Origin: an uncultured Blautia sp.
GTDB lineage: Bacteria; Bacillota; Clostridia; Lachnospirales; Lachnospiraceae
Assembly (NCBI GenBank): GCA_937893675.1
Contig: CALBGI010000077.1
Span: 1-51,012 of the forward strand
Reading direction: 5' to 3'
DNA: 51,012 nucleotides
Of the stretch, positions 26,065 to 34,222 are shown in pieces (within the stretch, counting starts at the first letter, position 1; every line of letters starts with the position of its first letter). The notes under the pieces are model-generated. The model saw only the letters and a list, made by a program, of their open reading frames with translations. It had not been told where the DNA came from and ran no database searches. The translations under genes were made by a program, and so were the position numbers.

Positions 26065-26658
26065 TCACTCCTTCAGGTCTATTCCATGTTTTTTTGCTTC
26101 GTAAAATAATCTGGCCACCGGAAGCCCTACCACATTATTGTAATCGCCCCGGATTCCCCGGACATAGATGCCAAAAGGCCCCTGTATTCCATAACTTCCC
26201 GCCTTATCCATCGGATCGCCTGTGGAAACATAATCTCGGATTTCTTTCTCGGATACAGGATAAAAAGTGACGTCCGTACATTCCGTAAAGGTATATCTTT
26301 CCCAGGAATCTCCCTGTTTCCGAAGAAGCGTCACACCTGTATAAACCTGGTGGGTGTTTCCCTGCAGCATGGCAAGCGTCTTTACCGCATCCGCCTCATC
26401 TTCCGGTTTCCCCAGTATCTGCCCATGATACACTACGATCGTATCCGCGCCGATGACCAGCGTATCCTCCTTTGTCTGCGCAGCCATCTGCTGCGCTGTC
26501 TGCCGGGCTTTTGCCTCTGAAAGTTCCTGTACTACTTCTTCTGGAATCTCACTGGATATTTTTTCTTCACCCCCTGCGGTTTTTACGCAAAAAACAACCC
26601 CCGCCTTTTCAAGAAGCTCCTTTCTTCTGGGGGAAGCAGAAGCAAGTATCACATCCAT
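26065..26658 (-). CDS. maf: Maf-family nucleoside triphosphate pyrophosphatase
   Basis: 197 residues. N-terminal LASASPRRKELL, the catalytic GADTIV block, KPEDEADA and DKAGSYGIQG are the Maf hallmarks. It hydrolyses non-canonical or pyrimidine NTPs (dTTP/UTP type) and is linked to septum control. The ATG 26658 fits the family N-terminus; a GTG three codons earlier is too close to the ribosome binding site. Confidence 0.93.
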   Translation of the reverse strand: MDVILASASPRRKELLEKAGVVFCVKTAGGEEKISSEIPEEVVQELSEAKARQTAQQMAAQTKEDTLVIGADTIVVYHGQILGKPEDEADAVKTLAMLQGNTHQVYTGVTLLRKQGDSWERYTFTECTDVTFYPVSEKEIRDYVSTGDPMDKAGSYGIQGPFGIYVRGIRGDYNNVVGLPVARLFYEAKKHGIDLKE

Positions 26659-26839
26659 CGCAAACACATCCTCTCATCTGTACACTCATTCTATGACCTC
26701 AGTATACCTTCTCTCTTTTGACAGTGCAACCGTTTTCCCCGAAACTGTACAGATTACCCCTTTTCTTTTTACAATAAAAGTATTACAATAATACTATTAC
26801 ACAGATGTGCATACATCTGGAAGAAAGGAGTTTTTTCAA

Positions 26840-27181
26840 ATGGCAAAAAAGAACAACTACTGGGGACTGGTCGCTGTTGGAGCCCTTACAGCTGCCGCTG
26901 CCGGTGCTGTTGCATCTATTATTTTAAAAAAATCCCACAGAGGCTACGCTGCCTTTGAAGATGATTTTGAAGACGATTATTTCGAAGACGACTTTTCCGT
27001 CCCGGAAAATATGGACTCTTCAGAAGCATATGCCCAGTGGGAAGAGCCGGAAAATACGGAGGAAGGGGATTCCGAAAAGGAAGAGGATTCCCTGTCTGAT
27101 CCAGTGAAGGAAGAACAGGCCGCCGAAGAGGACGAAAAGGATTCGGCTCCGGACACCGAAAAGGACACCCCAAAAGCATAA
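26840..27181 (+). CDS. Small membrane-anchored acidic protein, unknown function
   Basis: 113 residues. A short basic start, one hydrophobic segment (about residues 8-28, rich in Ala and Gly), then a strongly acidic tail with repeated DDFEDDYFEDDF and Glu/Ser-rich stretches. The ATG 26840 has AAAGGAG 9 nt upstream. The layout resembles YtxH-like or small cell-envelope proteins, but I see no diagnostic motif. It is monocistronic, with a strong terminator behind it. Confidence 0.7.
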   Translation: MAKKNNYWGLVAVGALTAAAAGAVASIILKKSHRGYAAFEDDFEDDYFEDDFSVPENMDSSEAYAQWEEPENTEEGDSEKEEDSLSDPVKEEQAAEEDEKDSAPDTEKDTPKA

Positions 27182-27209
27182 CCTATTATAGTTCCTTAAC
27201 ATGAAAAAC

Positions 27210-27262
27210 AAAAACGGAACCACAGCTTCGGCACTTCTGCCAAATATGTGATTCCGTTTTTT
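27210..27262. terminator. Bidirectional terminator
   Basis: AAAAACGGAACCACA / TGTGATTCCGTTTTTT stem (one mismatch) with A and T runs, between the convergent genes at 26840 and 27287. Confidence 0.8.
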
Positions 27263-27286
27263 GATTTCTGTTCTGTCGATATGTAT

Positions 27287-27679
27287 TTATGCCTCTTTGA
27301 TCTCCAATACATCCATAGGACAATTCTTCGCACAGATTCCGCAGGCAATACATTTGCTTGCGTATTCGCTTCCCTCATGCCATACGATCACGCCGAACGG
27401 ACAGGCTTCTGCACATTTACCGCAGCTTACGCATTTCTTTTTGTTGATCATGTAAACGCCCTTCGCATTCTGTGTGATGGCGCCCTCCGGACAGGCCTTC
27501 GCACATTTGCCGCACTGTACACATACTGCCGGTTTCGGAGTCTCCCCATCTTTTGCCACACCAATGTGAATACAGGAAAGTTCCTCGCTGTATTCCTTGT
27601 AAAATGCCTCAGAGCAGGCAACTTCACATTCCTTGCACGCCATGCAGGCATCCTTCTTCGCTACGTTGAGCCTTTTCAT
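27287..27679 (-). CDS. Polyferredoxin with four [4Fe-4S] motifs
   Basis: 130 residues holding four CxxCxxCxxxC motifs: CMACKECEVAC, CVQCGKCAKACP, CVSCGKCAEACP and CIACGICAKNCP. It resembles HycB/CooF-like electron-transfer subunits and free polyferredoxins. There is no membrane segment and no partner oxidoreductase next to it, so the electron donor and acceptor cannot be named. It probably has its own promoter, since a GC-rich hairpin separates it from glnS. Confidence 0.88.
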   Translation of the reverse strand: MKRLNVAKKDACMACKECEVACSEAFYKEYSEELSCIHIGVAKDGETPKPAVCVQCGKCAKACPEGAITQNAKGVYMINKKKCVSCGKCAEACPFGVIVWHEGSEYASKCIACGICAKNCPMDVLEIKEA

Positions 27680-27727
27680 ATTTGTACCTCCTACTACGTT
27701 CTGATTTCGTTATTTTTGTATTTTCAG

Positions 27728-27740
27728 GCGGGCGGCCCGC
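27728..27740 (-). terminator. GC-rich hairpin after glnS
   Basis: GCGGGC-G-GCCCGC perfect dyad within a larger GC-rich patch between the glnS stop and the ferredoxin start. Only a weak U tract follows, so termination may be partial. Confidence 0.4.
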
Positions 27741-27777
27741 TGGCAGCCCGCTCTGTAAACCATATAAAATCCAGTTC

Positions 27778-29445
27778 TTAAGCTTTTGGAAGCTTAAAGG
27801 AGCTCTTCAGGGATACAATGCGGTTAAATACCGGCGCTCCTTCCCTGGAATCGTGGATATCTGCGCAGAAAAAGCCGTTGCGCACAAACTGGAAGCTGTC
27901 ATAGCCCCTGGCTTCCATAAGGGCAGGCTCCACATAAGCAGTTGTAACAGTAAGGGAATTGGGATTCAGATTCAAAGAACCGTCCTCCTTATTGTAAACG
28001 CCCTTTTCTTCATCCACAATATTCTCATAAAGGCGCGTCTCCGCTTTGCCTGCGTGGGAAGCTTCCACCCAATGGATCGTTCCTTTCACCTTGCGGCCGT
28101 CCGGCGCATTTCCGCCCTTGGTCTCCGGATCATAGGTACAGTGCACCACATGAACGGTTCCGTCATCATCCGCCTCGTAGCCGGTACAGGTGACAAAATA
28201 CGCATTCATGAGACGCACCTCCGCTCCCAGAAACAGACGTTTATATTTCTTCGGCGGATCAAGCATGAAATCCTCCCGCTCAATATAAAGCTCTTTGCCA
28301 AAAGGAATTTTACGGCTTCCCAACGCCTCGTTTTCCATATTATTGGGCGCATCGAGATACTCTGTCTGTCCTTCCGGATAATTGTCGATCACCAGCCTGA
28401 TCGGATCCAGAACTGCCATAAGGCGAGGACGTTTCAGCTTCAGATCCTCGCGGATACAGTATTCCAGCATGGCATAGTCCACAGAACTGTTGGCCTTGGA
28501 TACACCGCAGAGGTCTACAAACATTTTGATGGATTCCGGGGTAAAGCCGCGGCGGCGAAGCGCTGCGATAGACACCAATCGCGGGTCATCCCATCCGTCC
28601 ACGATGCCATCCTCCACCAGCTTCTTAATGTAACGCTTCCCTGTCACCACATTGGTGAGGTACAGCTTTGCAAATTCAATCTGCTTGGGCGGATGCGGAT
28701 ACTCCAGCTCACGCACTACCCAGTCGTAAAGCGGCCTGTGGTCCTCAAATTCCAGCGTACAGATAGAATGGGTGATTCCCTCTATTGCATCTTCGATCGG
28801 ATGTGCAAAATCATACATGGGATAAATGCACCAGGTGTCGCCTGTATTGTGATGCGTCATGTGCGCCACGCGGTAGATAACCGGGTCGCGCATGTTCATG
28901 TTGGGAGATGCCATATCGATTTTGGCGCGGAGAACCTTTTCGCCGTCCGCGTATTCTCCGTTCTTCATTGCCTCAAACAGCGCCAGATTTTCCTCCACAC
29001 TTCGTTCTCTGTAAGGACTCTCCTTGCCCGGCTCTGTCAGAGTTCCCCGGTATTCCCGGATCTGCTCTGCCGTCAGGTCACACACGTAAGCCTTTCCTTT
29101 TTTGATGAGCTTTACCGCTGCCTCGTACATCTGCTCGAAATAATCGGATGCGAAAAACAGACGGTCTTCCCAGTCTGCTCCCAGCCATTTGATATCTTCC
29201 TTGATCGACTCCACAAACTCTGTTTTTTCCTTGGTGGGGTTCGTGTCATCAAAGCGCATATTAAATTTGCCGTTGTACTCCTTCGCCAGTCCGTAATTCA
29301 GAAGAATGGATTTGGCATGTCCGATATGAAGATAGCCGTTTGGCTCCGGTGGGAAACGTGTATGAACGGTATCATAAACGCCCTCTGCAAGGTCTTTATC
29401 TATAATATTCTCAATAAAATTTTTGGAAACAGTTTCGTTTTCCAT
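27778..29445 (-). CDS. glnS: Glutaminyl-tRNA synthetase
   Basis: 555 residues of class I synthetase, joining Gln to tRNA-Gln. The HIGH motif is in PPEPNGYLHIGHAKS; the KMSKS loop is replaced by VVTGKRYIKKL, a form I recall from clostridial GlnRS. FDDTNP and the GlnRS-typical DWCIRE-like block (YCIREDLKLKRPR) are present, followed by the beta-barrel anticodon domain. ATG 29445 has AGGAGG 7 nt upstream, so a seven-codon upstream extension is rejected. Confidence 0.94.
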   Translation of the reverse strand: MENETVSKNFIENIIDKDLAEGVYDTVHTRFPPEPNGYLHIGHAKSILLNYGLAKEYNGKFNMRFDDTNPTKEKTEFVESIKEDIKWLGADWEDRLFFASDYFEQMYEAAVKLIKKGKAYVCDLTAEQIREYRGTLTEPGKESPYRERSVEENLALFEAMKNGEYADGEKVLRAKIDMASPNMNMRDPVIYRVAHMTHHNTGDTWCIYPMYDFAHPIEDAIEGITHSICTLEFEDHRPLYDWVVRELEYPHPPKQIEFAKLYLTNVVTGKRYIKKLVEDGIVDGWDDPRLVSIAALRRRGFTPESIKMFVDLCGVSKANSSVDYAMLEYCIREDLKLKRPRLMAVLDPIRLVIDNYPEGQTEYLDAPNNMENEALGSRKIPFGKELYIEREDFMLDPPKKYKRLFLGAEVRLMNAYFVTCTGYEADDDGTVHVVHCTYDPETKGGNAPDGRKVKGTIHWVEASHAGKAETRLYENIVDEEKGVYNKEDGSLNLNPNSLTVTTAYVEPALMEARGYDSFQFVRNGFFCADIHDSREGAPVFNRIVSLKSSFKLPKA

Positions 29446-29665
29446 TTCTTTCCCTCCTAATTTCACTCTTAGCCTTTCTATTTTACCATAAACCCTGCAA
29501 ATTTAAAAGTTTTTCTTTTAAACAATCTCTTTTTTTGCGAAACCCTGCCGATATTGAGCGAAATTTTATTTTTTGAAAAAAATCCGCATTTTGGTATTGA
29601 CATTCCGGAAAATGTCTGGTAGTATAATCAACTGTGAGCGGCAAAAACGTTTCACAGACATAATT

Positions 29666-29737
29666 GCTGATGTGGCTCAGAGGTAGAGCACTTCCTTGGT
29701 AAGGAAGGGGTCACGGGTTCAATTCCCGTCATCAGCT
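29666..29737 (+). tRNA. tRNA-Thr (anticodon GGT)
   Basis: A 72-nt cloverleaf: acceptor GCTGATG / CATCAGC with discriminator T, D-arm, anticodon stem CTTCC/GGAAG with loop TTGGTAA (anticodon GGT), and T-arm with GGTTCAATTCC. CCA is not encoded. A -10 TATAAT (29623-29628) lies upstream, with TTGACA 20 nt before it, a longer gap than ideal. Confidence 0.96.
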
Positions 29738-29740
29738 CTA

Positions 29741-29773
29741 AAAAATCCCTTGATTTCTCAAGGGATTTTTTGT
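29741..29773 (+). terminator. Terminator of tRNA-Thr
   Basis: AAAAATCCCTTGA / TCAAGGGATTTTT with a four-base loop and a T run, immediately after the tRNA. Confidence 0.9.
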
Positions 29774-29810
29774 TGCGTATAACTCTGTAAGAAGCCCTGC
29801 GGCTGCCCGC

Positions 29811-31436
29811 CTAATTCCATACACTGCCATCCGGCCCTGTGAATCCGCCATTTCCATCGGGTATATATACACCGCCCGCTCCATTTGCCCAATTGCCGTC
29901 ACTGTCCTGATAAAGCGTCTGCTGATTGTCCCCCGGACCGTCTGCTACCTGCACTTCATTTACTGCCGTATCTTCCGGTGCCTGCGGCGTTTCTTCTGTC
30001 CAGGTTTTTCCCTGGGATTCCCAGCTGCCGCTTTCCGTTTTTTCATATTCACGCCCGCTTCCATCATACCAGTTTCCGTCTGTGGCATGGTAGACATAAT
30101 TCGCGCTGCCATAATCCTCCGTCCAGAGGGTGTACTGTTCCTCTGTCAAAGTAATGCCCTTTTGTTCCGCGGTTTCCCCCTGCGGTATTTCCGGGCCGTC
30201 TTCTCCCAACTCTTCTTCCGGATCCGCCGTGTTTTCCCACGCATCGCTTCCGGCCTCTTCGGATTCCTTCCCGCTTTCATATCCTGCCGGATCCGCCTGC
30301 GCATTCTGCTGCGTTTCCTGTTTTTCTCCGGCCTTTGCTATCGTCTCTTCCGGCTGTATTCCCGGAGTGTCCGACTGAAAAGAGACCGGCTTTTCCTCTT
30401 CTGCTTTCCCTTCCTTGAATTCCGGTCCGCTCTCTGGCAAATTCTCCGTCTTCGCTGGGGCACTCTGCCTTGCCTGTACCGGCTGCACTGCGCTTCCAAT
30501 CAAAATATTCGACAGGAGCATCGCTGCCGCAAGAAGCACTGCCCAAAAGAAATTCTCTTTCATGGAAGACAAATTCCGCATATAAAGAATTCTTTTTTTG
30601 AAAATCCCCGGCCCATCGTTCAGACCGGCTGCCAGATACGGCACCTGGTTCTGTACCGCTGCAGTTCGCAAAAGAATGCGGTTATAATGCTTTTTTTCCG
30701 CGTTTGTGTACGTTTTCACAACTGCGGTATCACAAAGGCTTTCGATGTCTTTCTCCGCTTCCTTTTGCATCCAATAAAGGCAGGGATTAAACCAGTGAAT
30801 GGTTGAAATCAGCAGAAGCAGCGTTTTGTACCACAGATCCTTATGTCTGTAATGGCACAATTCATGGCTGAACACAAACCGCAGCTCATACAGATTGCAG
30901 GGCTCCTGCGTCAGATAGAGTCCCGTATGGAAAAGTCCGGCCAAAACCGGCGTGGAAAGTCTTGCCGACACCATAAGCCTGGGCGGCTTTTTCACATGAT
31001 TTTCCCTGCATATTTTGCGGTACTGCTGCAGCACCCGTTCGTCCGTCACCGGATAACTCCAGCGCAGCATATCCCTCATGGAAAAATAATACCGCAGAAT
31101 TCTGGCAGCCGCCAGGATTACGATTCCTGCAACCCAGACAACAAAGAGTATTTCCAGCACATCCTGTGAAAAAACGCTTCTTTTCAACTCATCGGATACC
31201 GTTCCGCCTCTGCTCAAAAGGGTTTCCTGCTTTTTTGGGTAAAGTCTCACTTTTACCAGACTTTTCTTCGGAAAATCTGCCGGTATCAGCAAAAACAACG
31301 CCACCGCCAGCCACATAAAATATTTCCATCTGCAGGAATATCGCCTGGAGGTCATATGTGACACAACCATCGCAATCGCCACGATCGTTGCCGCAATGAT
31401 ATTCATTTTCAAAATCTGAAACATATATGCTGCCAT
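29811..31436 (-). CDS. BlaR1-type M56 membrane metalloprotease with an unusual repeat sensor region
   Basis: About 541 residues. Four or so N-terminal membrane helices carry the zinc site HELCH (in FSHELCHYRHKD) and a downstream ESLCD, as in BlaR1/MecR1. After the last helix (AVLLAAAMLLSNILIGSAV) the outer part has no transpeptidase fold. Instead there is a Glu/Gln/Pro-rich linker and two Trp/Gly repeats (TDGNWYDGSGREY... and SDGNWANGAGGVY...). The same repeat occurs in the secreted protein encoded upstream. It presumably cleaves the adjacent BlaI repressor on signal. The start is chosen at 31436 (GAGGA upstream); ATG 31457 is possible. Confidence 0.85.
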   Translation of the reverse strand: MAAYMFQILKMNIIAATIVAIAMVVSHMTSRRYSCRWKYFMWLAVALFLLIPADFPKKSLVKVRLYPKKQETLLSRGGTVSDELKRSVFSQDVLEILFVVWVAGIVILAAARILRYYFSMRDMLRWSYPVTDERVLQQYRKICRENHVKKPPRLMVSARLSTPVLAGLFHTGLYLTQEPCNLYELRFVFSHELCHYRHKDLWYKTLLLLISTIHWFNPCLYWMQKEAEKDIESLCDTAVVKTYTNAEKKHYNRILLRTAAVQNQVPYLAAGLNDGPGIFKKRILYMRNLSSMKENFFWAVLLAAAMLLSNILIGSAVQPVQARQSAPAKTENLPESGPEFKEGKAEEEKPVSFQSDTPGIQPEETIAKAGEKQETQQNAQADPAGYESGKESEEAGSDAWENTADPEEELGEDGPEIPQGETAEQKGITLTEEQYTLWTEDYGSANYVYHATDGNWYDGSGREYEKTESGSWESQGKTWTEETPQAPEDTAVNEVQVADGPGDNQQTLYQDSDGNWANGAGGVYIPDGNGGFTGPDGSVWN

Positions 31437-31477
31437 CTTTGCATCCTCATTTTTCATTTGTCCCGATTTCCGGTTGC

Positions 31478-31870
31478 TTATTCGTCGCCTTCCTCCAGCT
31501 CCTGCAAAAAATCGCTGAGCTCCCGAATATCCTCTTTATCCATCTTTTTTCCCTGATAGAGAGAGGCCACAAACTGTTTCAGAGAATTTCCATAGAGCTT
31601 TTCCAGAACAGTCCTGCTCTCGTTTTTCTGATATTCTTTCTGAGACACCAACGGCGTATACAGATTTGTTTTTCCCTCTTTTTTCACTGAAACATAATTC
31701 TTTTTTTCCAGTCTGGTAAGAAGAGACAAAATTGTGGTGGGAGCAAGCGCCTTTTTTATATTGATGATCTTCTCGATCTCCATCCTGCTCATGGGCGGAT
31801 CATTGTTCCACAATACCAGCATAATATCAAGCTCGGAATCCGGCAGACGGTTTGGTGTATCTTTTTTCAT
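31478..31870 (-). CDS. BlaI/MecI-family repressor
   Basis: 130 residues with the family's N-terminal winged helix: LPDSELDIMLVLWNN, then APTTILSLLTRLEKKNYV, and a C-terminal dimerisation helix region. It is followed 41 nt later by its M56 protease partner. It is transcribed from its own promoter, which overlaps the stop codon of the upstream secreted-protein gene. A perfect 9-bp dyad at the start point suggests self-control. BlaI-type TACAnnTGTA boxes at the secreted-protein promoter are the likely second target. No beta-lactamase gene is nearby. Confidence 0.93.
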   Translation of the reverse strand: MKKDTPNRLPDSELDIMLVLWNNDPPMSRMEIEKIINIKKALAPTTILSLLTRLEKKNYVSVKKEGKTNLYTPLVSQKEYQKNESRTVLEKLYGNSLKQFVASLYQGKKMDKEDIRELSDFLQELEEGDE

Positions 31871-31890
31871 TCTGACACCTCCGTTGTCAT

Positions 31891-31910
31891 GAAATTGTAT
31901 TTACAATTTC
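31891..31910. promoter_or_regulatory. Dyad at the blaI start point
   Basis: GAAATTGTA-TT-TACAATTTC, perfect 9-bp arms, directly downstream of the -10. Its core is TGTAnnTACA, the inverse order of the usual BlaI box, so binding by this BlaI is plausible but unproven. Confidence 0.6.
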
Positions 31911-31939
31911 AGTTTACACTTACCCGGAAAGTCTGTCAA
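31911..31939 (-). promoter_or_regulatory. Promoter of blaI-M56
   Basis: -35 TTGACA (31939-31934, overlapping the upstream stop codon), 17-nt spacer, -10 TAAACT (31916-31911). Confidence 0.75.
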
Positions 31940-32937
31940 CTGTCTGTTCCTGCACTTTCTGCTGCTTCCTGCACCGCCTCCTGTGTTTCGCTTTCTTCCG
32001 GGGTTTCTTCCGCATTCTCTTCCACATGTTCTTCCACTGTACTCTCCGGAATTTCTTCCGTCCAGGTTTCCCCGCTGCTCACGCACTGCCAGCTTCCTCC
32101 CGCTTCCACGTACTCTCTCCCGCTTCCATCATACCATCTTCCATCTTCTGCGCGGTTAATGTAAGTTGCCGAATTTCCGTCCTGCGTGTACAGTGTTTTC
32201 TGTTCCTCCGTGAGCACAATGCCGCTTTGTTCTGCGGTAGGTGCATTCAAAGAAATATAATCTCCTGACACATACCCTTCTCCTCCGCTGTAGGAAATGC
32301 GGCGCCATCCCGTATCGGTTCCGTTTTCCTTCACGATCCCTGTTACCGTCACACCTTCCGCATAATAAATTGTGTCCAGTATCTGCGCTTCTGTGCTGTA
32401 GCTGGCGCGCACATTCAGACTGTCTGACACGACCCAGTTTGCAAAGCTGCACTCTTCTATTTCAAAAACATCCTCTGTCTGCGGATCCTCGCCGACGCTT
32501 GTCTGCGGCTTCACCAGGTTTTCCTCTTCCTGTACAGATTCTTTTTCCACAGCTTTTCTTGTGTCATATTTAAGAATTTTCAAGCTTTCCACCGTCTCCC
32601 TCATTTCTTCAAAATCCTTCATATCTGTCACAGAACCCGTAATAAGAATCACCTCGTTTTTTGTTGAGACAGACGCCTCATAAACTCCCGCATATGCGCC
32701 TTCTGCCACAGCTCGTTCCGGCAGTTCCTCGCCGTTGCTGCAGTGCATCACAGTTATGATGCTGTCGCCTTTTTTCAGCGTCATCCGGCCGGACTTGTCT
32801 TCCGTTTCTTCCCAGCCGTCCGCTGTTGTCTGCAAGGAAAGCGCCTCATCCGACGTAATAAATTCGCGGGCCATAACCGGTACACTCACCCCGAGCATGG
32901 CAACAATAGAAATCATCCATATCGCTTTCTTTTTCAT
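31936..32937 (-). CDS. Secreted SH3-domain protein sharing a repeat with the M56 sensor
   Basis: 333 residues. Signal peptide (MKKKAIWMISIVAML... VMA). An N-terminal alpha/beta region (about 25-130). A bacterial SH3 domain (LNVRASYSTEAQILDTI to GYVSGDYISL, about 170-230). Then one Trp/Gly repeat (LTEEQKTLYTQDG...EDGRWYDGSGREY...GETWTEEIP), nearly identical in pattern to the M56 protein's. A Glu-rich tail ends it. Bacterial SH3 domains usually bind peptidoglycan. Two BlaI-type boxes overlap its promoter, so it is probably the main regulated output of the BlaI/M56 pair. Confidence 0.8.
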   Translation of the reverse strand: MKKKAIWMISIVAMLGVSVPVMAREFITSDEALSLQTTADGWEETEDKSGRMTLKKGDSIITVMHCSNGEELPERAVAEGAYAGVYEASVSTKNEVILITGSVTDMKDFEEMRETVESLKILKYDTRKAVEKESVQEEENLVKPQTSVGEDPQTEDVFEIEECSFANWVVSDSLNVRASYSTEAQILDTIYYAEGVTVTGIVKENGTDTGWRRISYSGGEGYVSGDYISLNAPTAEQSGIVLTEEQKTLYTQDGNSATYINRAEDGRWYDGSGREYVEAGGSWQCVSSGETWTEEIPESTVEEHVEENAEETPEESETQEAVQEAAESAGTDS

Positions 32938-32965
32938 AGTAAAAATCCCCTTTCTATTTGTTTTT

Positions 32966-32977
32966 CTACATCTGTAG
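32966..32977. promoter_or_regulatory. BlaI-type operator box 1
   Basis: CTACA-TC-TGTAG perfect dyad with the TACAnnTGTA core of BlaI/MecI/CopY operators, near the predicted start point of the SH3-protein gene. Confidence 0.75.
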
Positions 32978-32988
32978 TAGATATTTTT

Positions 32989-33017
32989 ATTCTACATTTG
33001 TAGTAAGTATTTGTCAA
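32989..33017 (-). promoter_or_regulatory. Promoter of the SH3-protein gene
   Basis: -35 TTGACA (33017-33012), 17-nt spacer, -10 TAGAAT (32994-32989). Confidence 0.75.
32992..33003. promoter_or_regulatory. BlaI-type operator box 2
   Basis: CTACA-TT-TGTAG, same core as box 1, overlapping the -10 and spacer. Centre-to-centre distance to box 1 is 26 bp. Confidence 0.75.
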
Positions 33018-33029
33018 GAGATTTTTCTA

Positions 33030-33060
33030 AAAAAACGGGAATGCACCGAAGTACATTCCC
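33030..33060 (-). terminator. Terminator of the aldo/keto reductase gene
   Basis: On the minus strand GGGAATGTAC-TTCG-GTGCATTCCC (stable UUCG tetraloop, one G-U pair) followed by seven T. Confidence 0.85.
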
Positions 33061-33077
33061 AAAAATCCTGCTCTAGG

Positions 33078-34205
33078 CTATTTTAATTTATCACAGAAGT
33101 CCTTCATCACTTCCGAAATTTTAATTCCCTGTGGACAAACCTTCTCACAGCTTCGGCACCCCACACAGGCGGAGGGCTGCTTTTCTTTTGGTACAGACTG
33201 CAGCGCCATAGGCGCAATAAATCCGCCGCCAGTAAAGCTGTGCTCATTGTAAAGAGCAATCAGCCCCGGAATATCCAATTCCTGCGGACAGTGGCTGGTA
33301 CAGTAATGACACGCCGTACAGGGCTGCGTTCCCGCAAGCATTCCCTCTGCAACGGAAAGAAGCGTTGTCATCTCTTTCTCTGTTAAGGGCTCTTCGGTCT
33401 CAAAGGTCTTGATATTTTCCTTCAGTTGCACAAAATCAGACATTCCCGACAATATCATTTTTACATTCGGGAAGGTCTGCAGGAACCGAAAGGCCCAGGC
33501 CGGAATACTCTCCTGCGGCCTCAAATCTTTCAGTCTGCCTTCTGCTTTCTCGGGAAGCCTGGCAAGCCTTCCGCCGCGCAGAGGCTCCATGACCCACACC
33601 GGAATATGATACTGCTCCAAAAGCGCCATTTTTCCCTTGGCATCCTGGAAGCTGTAATCAATATAGTTTAACTGGATCTGACAGAATTCCATGCCGCCTC
33701 CGCAGGCCTCCAGGAAACGCTTCATCACCTCGCAGTTTCCGTGAGCAGAAAAACCAAGGTGCCGGATGCGGCCGTTTTCTTTCTGTTTCTTCAGATACTC
33801 ATAAATGCCGTATTCCGGATTGAGATACGCGTCAATGTTCATCTCGCAGACATTGTGGAATAAATAAAAGTCAAAGTATTCCACCCCGCATTTTTCCAGC
33901 TGTTTCTCAAAAATCTCCTCCACCTTCGGCATATTGGAAAGATCATAGCCGGGAAACTTTGTCGCCAGATAAAAACTCTCTCTTGGATATTGTTTCAGCA
34001 CACGCCCCATAACAGGCTCGGAATTGCCGCTGTGATAGCCCCAGGCAGTATCAAAATAATTGATGCCGTTTTTTATGGCATAATCCACCATTTCGGCTGC
34101 TGCTTTCTCATCAATCTTTGCATCGTTTCCATCGATCACCGGAAGCCGCATGGTTCCCATGCCCAACGCCGACAGCTTAAGCTCTTTAAATTCCCGGTAT
34201 ATCAT
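33078..34205 (-). CDS. Aldo/keto reductase with C-terminal ferredoxin-like domain
   Basis: 375 residues. An AKR barrel (LGMGTMRLP; NYFDTAWGYH with the catalytic Asp/Tyr; HLGFSAHG) followed by two Fe-S motifs, CTACHYCTSHCP and CVGCRSCEKVCP. This fused form is common in anaerobic Firmicutes and is thought to reduce carbonyls with electrons shuttled through the clusters. ATG 34205 has GGAGG 8 nt upstream. It lies 17 nt behind a HAD phosphatase gene, suggesting an operon. Substrate unknown. Confidence 0.9.
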   Translation of the reverse strand: MIYREFKELKLSALGMGTMRLPVIDGNDAKIDEKAAAEMVDYAIKNGINYFDTAWGYHSGNSEPVMGRVLKQYPRESFYLATKFPGYDLSNMPKVEEIFEKQLEKCGVEYFDFYLFHNVCEMNIDAYLNPEYGIYEYLKKQKENGRIRHLGFSAHGNCEVMKRFLEACGGGMEFCQIQLNYIDYSFQDAKGKMALLEQYHIPVWVMEPLRGGRLARLPEKAEGRLKDLRPQESIPAWAFRFLQTFPNVKMILSGMSDFVQLKENIKTFETEEPLTEKEMTTLLSVAEGMLAGTQPCTACHYCTSHCPQELDIPGLIALYNEHSFTGGGFIAPMALQSVPKEKQPSACVGCRSCEKVCPQGIKISEVMKDFCDKLK

Positions 34206-34222
34206 AAGCACATCCTCCGTTT

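Noticed and set aside
27682..29460. 592-codon plus-strand open frame opposite glnS
   Set aside because: It is antisense to an unmistakable GlnRS gene and shows no domain; its length is due to the codon bias of the real gene.
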